Positions 50,915-62,400 of a stretch of 64,000 nt of DNA are shown here, piece after piece. This DNA comes from Sipunculus nudus (lineage: Eukaryota > Annelida > Sipuncula > Golfingiida > Sipunculidae). The position numbers were made by a program, and so were the translations under genes. Every line of letters starts with the position of its first letter. Position 1 is the stretch's first letter. The stretch lies in assembly GCA_026874595.1 (NCBI GenBank), contig CM049320.1, forward strand, positions 42,668,714 to 42,732,713, given 5' to 3'. The notes under the pieces were generated by a model that searched no databases, was not told where the DNA came from, and saw only the letters and a program-made list of their open reading frames with translations.

Positions 50915-51088
50915 CTGATTGCACAAAGAAATATTTTATTTATCAGGTCCTAGTCTTTTGTACTCAGATCAATATTTTCTCAACAACCTTTGGGTATTAA
51001 TATCAGACATAAATTGTCGAAATCTATGTTCAGATAAAAGGTTTTATAGAAATAATGATGGAGTTGATAAACGTATTTTTTATCATTA

Positions 51089-51131
<43 letters not shown>

Positions 51132-52220
51132 GAAGAAATATGCTTATAATTATTATATCAGAACTACGATATGTTTAAAGGTCACAGGAGGAACTTTTAA
51201 AATAATAGTCCACGAACTTAAACCGACGTTATCAAACTATTAGTGACAATCATTAACAGAAAATCAGTATAAACAATTACACAATAATCATAAAACATAT
51301 TTATTAAGATTTCATCGTAAACAGAGGAACAATGTGTCCTTATGTTGTGATGTATACAAGCAAAAACATAAGCAAAACTCGTTGATATCACACTCTCGTA
51401 AAGACGTAGACCTGAGTGTGAAAATAATATTTCCGACATACATTGTTTGCTAAAAAATATTAACAGTTTAAACATATTTATATACAAAAATGTCTAGAGT
51501 AAATCAGATGTTGGCGGCACACAATACACTACATAAAGCTGGGTAAATATTTGTTACGATCTGACTGATAATGTATTTGCTGAATATTTTATCTTTATAT
51601 TGTTCACAATCAATTCCTGCAAAGCATAACAGAAGACATATCTTAAAACTTTATTTTAGTCTGCTCCGTTTTACTCTGCATGCTGATAATTTATGTATAT
51701 TTATCCTTTATATATATGTATGTGTGTGTGTTTGTGTGTGAGTGTTTGTGTGAGTGTTTGTGTGTGCGTGTGTGTCTTGTTTTCAAGAAAGTAATACCTG
51801 AACTGAGGATACGATTCTTGTGAGAAAAAACTGCCTCACTTCATTTAAATAAGTTTTGTAAAATCAAGACGTGCTGGCATAAGGATTTTTTTTAGGGAAG
51901 AGGGACAGGCTATATATTTTTTTTACCAACAGGACACGAGTAGAAATGCAAGTTATGTATCCATTGAATCTTCCCAATCAGCCTTCGGTCTTGAAAGTGT
52001 GCTTGTATTTCTGAGATACGTCATTGGTATAAATTCAGCCATTATTGTATTGAGCGTCTGAATTATTTCGGACAATGTGCAAATCTTTGATATGAACTTG
52101 GATAAATACACTTGACCAGATATAATAATAATGAATGAAATGTCCACTTCTGATTATGTAAAAATGAATACAATATATCACATAGTGACAAACAAAATCC
52201 CTCGTCTCTCTCATGGACGT
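50915..52220. other. Convergent intergenic gap and phosphatase 3'UTR
   Basis: About 1.3 kb between two genes transcribed towards each other. It holds an (ATT)n microsatellite (51083-51130) and a (GT)n-rich tract (51718-51775). No coding exon was recognised. Confidence 0.6.
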
Positions 52221-53807
52221 TTACTTGAAGTTCGCATAGTTTTGATACATACTAATGAAGCGTGCCGCCGCCCTGTGGAGCCACTTGTATTGATCCTGCA
52301 AAAAAGAACAAATGGTCAAGAAGCTTTGATATGATGGCAGAATAAACTACTCTTTGTACAACAACAATAACAGTTTTGTGCTGAAAGAATATGCATAAAT
52401 CTCTTAACATCGATTCTGGAATTTTGTGTATCGACATTAATTCGTCAAGATGTCTCAATGCAGTTTTATAACCGTAATCACGCGGATGAATGCAGCTGTG
52501 TACGTGCACTTAGAACTTCCATTTAATAATATAAACTGGATCACTGGGCTGAATGCAGCTGTGTACGTGCAACTGAAAACTTCCATTATTAAAATAACCA
52601 TGATCACTTGGCTGAATGCAGCTGTGTACGTGAAACTTGGAAGTTCCATCTAATAATATAAACGGGATCACTGGACTGAATGCAGCTGTGTTCGTGCAAC
52701 TTATTACTTCCATTTAATAATATGACTGTGATCACTGGACTGAATGCAGCTGTGTACGTGCAACTTATTACTTCCATTTAATAATATGACTGTGATCACT
52801 GGGCTGAATGCAGCTGTGTACGTGAAACTTGGAACTTCCATCTAATAATATAAACGGGATCACTGGACTGAATGCAGCTGTGTTCGTGCAACTTATTACT
52901 TCCATTTAATAACATGACTGTGATCACTGGACTGAATGCAGCTGTGTACGTGCACTTAGAACTTCCATTTAATAATATAAACTGGATCACTGGGCTGAAT
53001 GCAGCTGTGTACGTGCAACTGAAAACTTCCATTTATTAAAATAACCATGATCACTGGGCTGAATGCAGCTGTGTACGTGAAACTTGGAAGTTCCATCTAA
53101 TAATATAAACGGGATCACTGGACTGAATGCAGCTGTGTTCGTGCAACTTATTACTTCCATTTAATAATATGACTGTGATCACTGGACTGAATGCAGCTGT
53201 GTACGTGCAACTTATTACTTCCATTTAATAATATGACTGTGATCACTGGGCTGAATGCAGCTGTGTACGTGAAACTTGGAACTTCCATCTAATAATATAA
53301 ACGGGATCACTGGACTGAATGCAGCTGTGTTCGTGCAACTTATTACTTCCATTTAATAACATGACTGTGATCACTGGACTGAATGCAGCTGTGTACGTGC
53401 AACTTATAACTTCCATTTAATAATATGACTCTGATCATTGGACTGAATGCTGCTGCATACTTAGAACTCCCGTTCATGCATAGAGCTAAATGAGTGAATT
53501 GTCACGTACACAACAATACAAGTACTGCAACGTGTGTTGGAAAGTCATTGTAGGAACACAACTATTTTATATATAAATCGATTACTTCATTTCACTCATA
53601 AACCAACGTGTTGAACACTTGGATCGCAAAGGACATAAATGAATGAACTGATTTTAATGGTACCTTATTTGTGATGAACGCTGGCTGGGTCTGACGTAAC
53701 TTCTGGACGGCATGGTAAACGTCTACCTCGGCCTCATTAGTGATTTTGTCACATGTGTAGCACATCGCCAGGTACAGGCCGGTCTCGGAAACGCCATCAC
53801 TACAATA

Positions 53808-53852
<45 letters not shown>

Positions 53853-56800
53853 CAACTGTTTATTCACTGATATACTGACAATACAATTATTGCTAAATAC
53901 CTGAAAGTGGCCATTAAGGAAAATATTCATTTTAGTCTGCGAGTAATTTATTGCACTACTTTTTTTTTAGGATTTCTGTATCTGTGCAAAATATTGACCC
54001 AAAACACAATGGAACATCATATTTGAATTTAACAAAACCGCTGCATCATAGCTCCATGTCCAGTTACTTCCTTTACGTGGTGGAACTCTAGGCCTAGTGC
54101 ATAGATATATCTTTACAACTGGGAAAGTCGAATGCAACTTGCATAGATTGTCAACATCTAATCAGTTTCCAGGTCCACCAACACGGTAAACTCTCAACCA
54201 ACTTGTTGGGCGCGAGAACCAGGCTTTTACCAAACCCAGTGACGTCACTTACTGGCAGTGGACGACGCTGCGAGCATTGGTCCCGTGTTTCAGAAGCAGA
54301 TTTCTGACGTCACTGTACAGCTGGAGAAGGATGAAAGGGTCCGGTAGAGTGCCTGGATGCCAGCCGGTAAACTGGAAGTGTTCTACTTTTCTCTCCTCCG
54401 CCTATTCAAATGAAAGAACACATGATCTACGAGTAAGTGAACATCCCGTGCATATTTTGAAACCATTGAACACTCAGTGACCGCAAACCTCCAGCACACA
54501 GAAAAACATGGGTGATCGCATAACCTCTCCAATGCCGGAAGAAGTTATCAGATCTTATGGAAGTATTTAAAAAAATTATCATTCGCATACAAAATGCCTG
54601 TAGGCATTACATATGTTTTATTCGTTTTCCCGTTGAGGCGATCATACTTCGTATGTCCGTAAATGCCTCTTGAAAGGTGATTAACAAATTACACTGAAAC
54701 TTATCGGAGCAATAACTCACAGAACAAACAGGACGCGCGATTAGATGATGAAAGCCTTGATAGGGTCCGGATTCATAATGCAATAAAAAAATACCAAGAT
54801 CTTGGGCGGATACAGGCTTTGAGGATAGGGAGCGCAGCATGGAGAGGGAAAGGGAAGGGGTTTTCCACTCACCTAGTGAAGAAGCACTTTAAAAATTGAG
54901 GATGTTATGACGCAAACGGGGTCAGTTTCATGATGCAAAATTTGGCTATAGGCACTTATCGTTCTAATTCCCAATTTTTTTTTTAAATCCGCGCCTACAG
55001 ATCACATGAGTTAATGTTACATTACCTCGGCCCAAAATTACTACATTATCATATTTTATGACGTGATATCACAAATATTCTATTCTGAATTACAGCTTGG
55101 TATACAGTCATATATATATATATACACGCTTAGATGACGTTAGCAAATGATTACCTTGTAGTTGTATATCAGGGTTCTGCGGGTGTAGGCGTCACCCTTC
55201 TCCTCTGACAGTGACGCCACCATAAACGGACCAGTTGTCAGATTCCAGTAAGATGGACAGTTCTGAAGATAAGAATACCATGCTTAACGTTGCTGCATGT
55301 ACAGTTATATATCGCACTTTTGAGTATGGTCTTTCTACTCTCAGCTAGTGTAGTAGTCAGCGAGGAGGAATCTGTTCAGCTCTAGACACAGGATCCCTAA
55401 CAAACGTCCACATTTCTAATGGCGTCAAATTATCTTCCAATTTATATATATTTACCTTTTAAACTCTGAATGACACATTTCAAGTTTATATACTTATTCA
55501 TATTTCAAATATATTACAATTATTTATAAGGTTTTAGAAAATTAGGTATTATGTTTTCAGAACAAGTAAATGTTTAGTTGTCTTCCCCTACAGCACATAC
55601 ATAAGTACCATATCACTCATAAAAAATTGAATGCAGGTCCGAGTCTAGTGTTGAAGAGGATGTAGAAAACCAAGAAGTGTTAATGAAAAATAAACACTTC
55701 TTCAAAAAACCTATCATTGTATTTTTTTTGTTGTCGAGCAAGAGATGCGAGAAATATACAATGTCACCAATTTTTGAGATAAGGAGCAAAATCGTTTGAG
55801 TAAGCATTTACAAGCAACGCACATTACCTCTATATCTTATCATACATATTAAAGCACAAATACATCCGCTTATCCTATATAATATTTCAACTTATGGAAC
55901 AGCAGAACAGAATTCTTTTTCAAAATAAAATAGAATACATATCGAATAGTTTCACCTTCCCATTAGCTGCTTCATACCATTAACTTAATCATTATAATTA
56001 TTTTACGATTAAGAAACTGACTTCGGTATCAGTGTCATTGAGCGCGATTATGACTGTGCAACCAAACTCGTAGACGAGTCTCCAGAAATCAGTGATGGTA
56101 TTTGGTAGTGGACTCTGTGTCGCCAAGTTCGCGTATCTCTTCTCGTAGCCCTGTGTACAAGAAAAATGTTTCAAATATAATTAAAAGCAGACCAGTTACA
56201 ACATGATTCAATACAAATGAGAAACATAAAAGCTTCACAAAACTTGTCCATTTTTACCAAACGTTGTATTTGTTCATCTCGTGATATGTCTCGCGGACGC
56301 TCAGACACATCACTGAACTAGCTGAAGTAAATGATACGAGCAAATACTAATAAATATAACCTCTGCTTTGCATGTGTACAGGAACAGATTGTATAGAAAC
56401 AACAATAAAAACATAAAACATTTCTTAACTTGGTAAAAAACAGAGCAGATTTTTTCTCGATTCAACTGCACCCAAAATGTTATATCCTTGTGTAAAAACA
56501 CTTTTTTAACATGCAGTTCAGATGAGGTAACGATTATTTCCATCGAATACTGTCTTGTCTGGCCAGAGGTCGATTCGAACAAGTTGTCGACAACCAGCTC
56601 GTCGTAATCTACCGGTGAACCTGACAGGTTACTGAGAGCCATGCGTAGAAAAAAAAATATGTTATAGGTAAGATAACAATTTTGTGGTTGAATCGTAGAT
56701 AGTTTGGACAGTTGAAAGGCCACTGAAATCAAGAGATAAACGAGGCAAGACACTAACGGCAGTTTTATTTCGATAGAAGTATGTTATTAAAAACAGGAGG

Positions 56801-59164
56801 GTCAGCTGATATATCAAATCACTCTCGTATACGCACATTTAAGGGCACGCTATTCAAGCAGCGGTTATACATCGCAGTCCTCCCAGATCTCCTCTCGTGT
56901 AATCGCTGGTTTGTATAGCAAGTTTTCTCATTACTCCAGGAGAGCGGTTGTCACATGTTTAAAATTTGGAGCAAATTCTACAAAAAGCCATACCACGCTC
57001 CCGTTGGTCTGATTACAATTCTTTGCTCTGTGTGCACCATGGTGTTAAAAGCCAGAAAATATTGCTTTACACACCAGCGGTTACACCAACGGAGGTCTGA
57101 GACGACTGCAGTGTATAACCGCTGCGTGAAGAGCTTCATTTAAGCGTTCACTTAAAGGTGAAAATCCTGTCAAACGAACAGTTTGACCTACATCTCTTGT
57201 GACTTACGTGAGTAAAGATGGCGTTGATATAACTGTTACATCCCTCAACCTCGGTCTTCAGGAACGGCTGGAATTGAGCGCTCGGCAGAATATCCGGGAC
57301 TCTGTTCTTCTCCAGGTTTTCCGGACTCTTGGCTTCAGTCAAGTATTTATTAGGAGTAGGAACCTTCACTTTCTCCAAAATCTGAAAATATATAAGATGA
57401 AGCGAAGAATTATTGTTTAACTTTTCATGGAATGATGTTTAACAAAAAGCAGGAGGATCTTTACTTTATTTTCAATCTAAACGTATCTCTTTGTGAAATC
57501 AGTCTCAGAGGACCTAATGATGCTGCCTACCCTGACATATTTTCTTAATTCTCAATTAAAAGAAGAAAAAGCCTGGATGCGCCCCATGCTGCCTTTCATC
57601 CACTGGCGTGGCTTTATATAAGAGTGGGTTGTAGTGGCCCGTCCAAGCCGGTGGTTTTTCCTGGTCCCCCGGTTTCTCCTACCTCAACAGACTACCGAAC
57701 GTCACCATTCGAGCCAAGGAGAGAGCTTTGCATTACATATTTTAACTAGCTGTATAATAAATGTAAAGTAAATAAGTTTATAAAACCAGTGGTGCATCAG
57801 CCATGACACTCTGTTGTATCTGACACGCTGGTTCAGACCATAGCTAAAAAAATGACCTAATTTGGAATTTGCATGAAGAGTTAACCAGATCATACCTGTA
57901 TATAAATAAATTTTAACATCATAGTTCTAGCAGTTGTACCATTTATACACTGCAGGCTACATCTATCAGACTGATAGTGGTGGTCCTGTTGTTTTCAAAC
58001 TCATCCAAGTCATATGATCAACATGTGGTAACCCTACACCTGGAGGAACATAGACTACAGTGACCTTTTAGGTTTCCACAGAGAACCTATCACAAACTGT
58101 AAGCATGTGAAGTTTTCACTTTGAGGGCCTCAAGGTTTAGATTTGTGCCCTGTAAAAGAATGATCTAAGGTCGACGGACACAGAGTGAACAGTACAGCTC
58201 AAATGACATTCAGTCAGCAGAGCTAAAAATATAGTCGGCGCAACCAGTCTTCAGACTAAGCAATTAAGTTACAAACTAGTCATGACTAATAAACATGCAA
58301 GGTTTCAGGACAAAATTATGGATGAGAAACTTATACCACTGTTACATTTGATAGTCGCCACCAGTCTTTGGGAACTGACTAAATTCTCCATGTTCATCAT
58401 CAATATGTAAAGCTAGAATATTGGCATTTTCAATGGGTCAGTTATTTAGATACTGTTGTTTACTATCGAAGTTTTAATTATACAGGGGTGCACACATTCA
58501 CTCTCTTTGGCCTTTTGAATTCAGTTTTTCTAAGTCAAAATAAAAGGCCTTTTTTGTTTTGACTTAGCCGAACTGATGTGCAAGAACAGGTCCAATAACT
58601 CGGAGAATGTACGTTGAAGGGGCCTTAATTCAGACGTTGAAGCAGACTTTTCAAGAATCTCCATGGATTCAAAGTTAGATGATTCTAGGTCCCAACAGTC
58701 GCGAATTGTTCCCTGTTAACGTACAATTAAGCCACAGAGTAAGCGCTTTAGCTCAGATGACTTTCTATCACCTGAGCTGAAAAGAAGAAACGCCTTGCAT
58801 AAACAGCACTTACGTTAGAGCAGTTTATTGACAATACAAACGTGGACGTGGGAGAATATTTTTTAGGGAGACGACGTTCTGAAAATGCGTTTCCCTGGAA
58901 AACTCCTCTTGCCAGATTAAGAAAAAGCCTGTATACCTCGTACTGTCTGTCGATATCTTTTAGCTGTCCCTTTGTCCACATCAACTCGAACTTGCTGGCA
59001 AGATAAAATGTCTGTCCGCAGTGAAGGGCCTCCAGCAGCGCCTCGTGGATGAATACGTACTGCTCCTGTATTACAATGATGTAATTCAGATTGCGTATAT
59101 TTTATATGTGCAAACAACTGGAACTGTTTATAAGTCACTGGTTATATATAGATATGTATTGGTG

Positions 59165-59202
<38 letters not shown>

Positions 59203-59447
59203 TGTGTAAGGAATCAAACGATTACGGCACTCTTGAACAGTTGTTCAATGTACAACCTCTCCAGTCATACTGTTCTGAAGAGTACCGTACAACGGTACGA
59301 AACTAATAAGTCAACACGATGCTTACAATTGTTTGATTCCTTACACATGATATATATATATATTGATCCGCTCTGATTATACCATACTGTGGTCCATACT
59401 TTGCCATCAGTGCGTTGCAAACAACCTAGAAAGAACAATTGTATATA

Positions 59448-59498
<51 letters not shown>

Positions 59499-62400
59499 GT
59501 TGTAATTATAAGCATCGCTTCAACATTTTGCACTGATCAGAATATAACAGATTATACATCTTACAGTCTTATCCTTCTGCGAGAGTAAAAAAAATACGAC
59601 GCTCATTGCCATTAATGGAAAACAAAATCGACAGCACGATACGCTGATAAATATTGATAACTCTTCATTTGCTTTGGTATTTCGGTTGAAGGTATTGATA
59701 TTGAACTGTTAAACCTTAACTCCGATGGATATAATGTGCATCAGTTTAACAAGTAACTCATTTAAGTGTTTAGCTACCGTCACGTGAACGGTATAGAATG
59801 ATAGCATGATAACGTAATGTCCTTACCACAGTCTGCACTATGCCAGTTCTATGACGTATCATGTCACAGATACAGCAAGAATGATAACATGAGAACGAAA
59901 AGTCCTTACCACAGTCTGAACCATGCCCGTGCTTCGATGTCTCATGTCACAGATACAGCAAGAATCATAACATGATAACGTAATGTCCTTACCACAGTCT
60001 GCACTTTGCCCGTGCTTCGATGTCTCATATCACAGAAACAGCAAGGATGATAACATGAGAACGTTATGTCCTTACCACAGTCTGCACTTTGCCCGTGCTT
60101 CGATGTCTCATGTCACAGATACAGCAAAAATGATAACATGATAACATAATGTCTTTACCACAGTCTGCACCAAGTTTCGATGTCTAATATCACAGAAACA
60201 GCAAGGATGATAACATGAGAACGTAATGTCCTTACAACGGTCTGCACCAGGCCCGTTCTTTGATGTCTCATGTCACAGATACAGCAAGAATGATAACATG
60301 AGAACGTAATGTCCTTACCACATCCTGCACCATGCCCGTGCTTCGTTGTCTCATGTCACAGATACAGCAAAAATGATAACATGATAACATAATGTCTTTA
60401 CCACAGTCTGCACCAAGTTTCGATGTCTAATATCACAGAAACAGCAAGGATGATAACATGAGAACGTAATGTCCTTACCGCGGTCTGCACCATGCCAGTG
60501 CTTTGATGTCTCATATCACACATACAGCAAAAATGATAACATGAGAACGTAATGTCCTTACCACAGTCTGCACCATGCCCGTGCTTTGATGTCTCATGTC
60601 ACAGATACAGCAAGAATGATAACATGAGAACGTAATGTCCTTACCACGGTCTGCACCATGCCCGTGCTTCGATGTCTCATGTCACAGATACAGCAAGAAT
60701 GATAACATGAGAACGTTATGTCCTTACCACGGTCTGCACTATGCCCGTGCTTCGATGTCTCATGTCAAAGATACAGCAAGAATGATAACATGAGAACGTT
60801 ATGTCCTTACCACGGTCTGCACCATGCCCGTGCTTCGATGTCTCATGTCACAGATACAGCAAGAATTATAACATGAGAACGTTATGTCCTTACCACGGTC
60901 TGCACCATGCCCGTGCTTCGATGTCTAATATCATAGAAACAGCAAGGATGATAACATGAGAACGTAATGTCCTTACCACGGTCTGCACCAGGCCCGTTCT
61001 TTAATGTCTCATGTCACAGATACAGCAAGAATGATAACATGAGAACGTAATGCCCTTACCATATTCTGCACCATGCCCGTGCTTTGATGTCTCATGTCAC
61101 AGATACAGCAAGAATGATAACATGAGAACGTAATGTCCTAACCACAGTCTGCACCATGCCCAGACTTTGATGTCTCATATCACAGATACAGCAAGATTGA
61201 AAACATGATAACGTAATTTCCTTACCACAGTCTGCTGCATGCCCGTTCTTTGATGTATCATGTCACAGATACAGCAAGAATGATAACATGAGAACGTTAT
61301 GTCCTTACCACATTCTGCACCATGCGAGCTTTGATGTCTCATATCACACATACAGCAAAAATGATAACATGAGAACGTAATGACCTTACCACAGTCTGCA
61401 CCATGCCCGTTCTTTGATGTCTCATGTCACAGATACAGCAAGAATGATAACATGAGAACGTAATGTCCTTACCACAGTCTGCACCATGCCCGTTCTTTGA
61501 TGTCTCATGTCACAGATACAGCAAGAATGATAACACGAGAACGTAATGTCCTTGCCACAGTCTGCACTAGCCCATGCTTTGATGTCTCATATCACAGATA
61601 CAGCCAGAATGATAACATGAAAACGTAATGTCCTTACCACAGTCTGCACCATGCCCGTTCTTTGAGGTCTAATGTCACAGATACAGCAAGAATGATAACA
61701 TGAGAACGTAATGCCCTTACCACAGTCTGAACCATGCCCGTTCTTTGATGTCTAATGTCACAGATACAGCAAGAATGATAACATGAGAACGTAATGTCCT
61801 TACCACAGTCTGCACCATGCCCGTTCTTTGATGTCTAATGTCACAGATACAGCAAGAATGATAACATGATGACGTAATGTCCTTACCACAGTCTGCACCA
61901 TGCCCGTTCTTTGATGTCTCATATCACAGATACAGCAAGAATGATCACATGATAACGTAATGTCTTACCACAGTCTGCACCATGCCCGTTCTTTGATTTC
62001 TCATGTCAGAGATACAGCCGTGGATGTTCACCTTCCGCTTATCCCTGGCCTGGTCAAGAAGGTAGTCAATGACAACGAACGTCCCAGTCCTTCCCACACC
62101 CGCACTGTAAATGAGAACACACGATGTGACGCACGGTCATAGGCACTTGACACAAATGAGGGGGGGGGGGGTCGATATAATAAGCTTAGGAGGACCCCTC
62201 CCCCATCTGTCGTTTTAGCAAATCTTATCGTTAATCAAACTATTTTTCATGACTGTGAGTGGCTATTTGCCCAAAATATGCCGTTATCCCCTTAAAACTC
62301 TTTAGATTTAACTTTTTAAACATTTCGTAGGGTCCCGCTTCCATCGGTACTCCTTTTTACTGGTACCATTTGAAACGGGACGCTACAAAATGTTTGAGAT

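Noticed and set aside
52485-53455. Third exon-border array in the last phosphatase intron
   Set aside because: The 64-bp unit shows no similarity to the end of exon 53664-53799 or the start of exon 52221-52295.
56310-56753. 147-codon minus-strand frame inside the phosphatase gene
   Set aside because: Flanking D2 exons join perfectly without it, and it has no phosphatase motif.
59795-61968. CRISPR-like array of regular 83-bp repeats
   Set aside because: The host is eukaryotic, the units are contiguous with no unique spacers, and the register matches an exon border.
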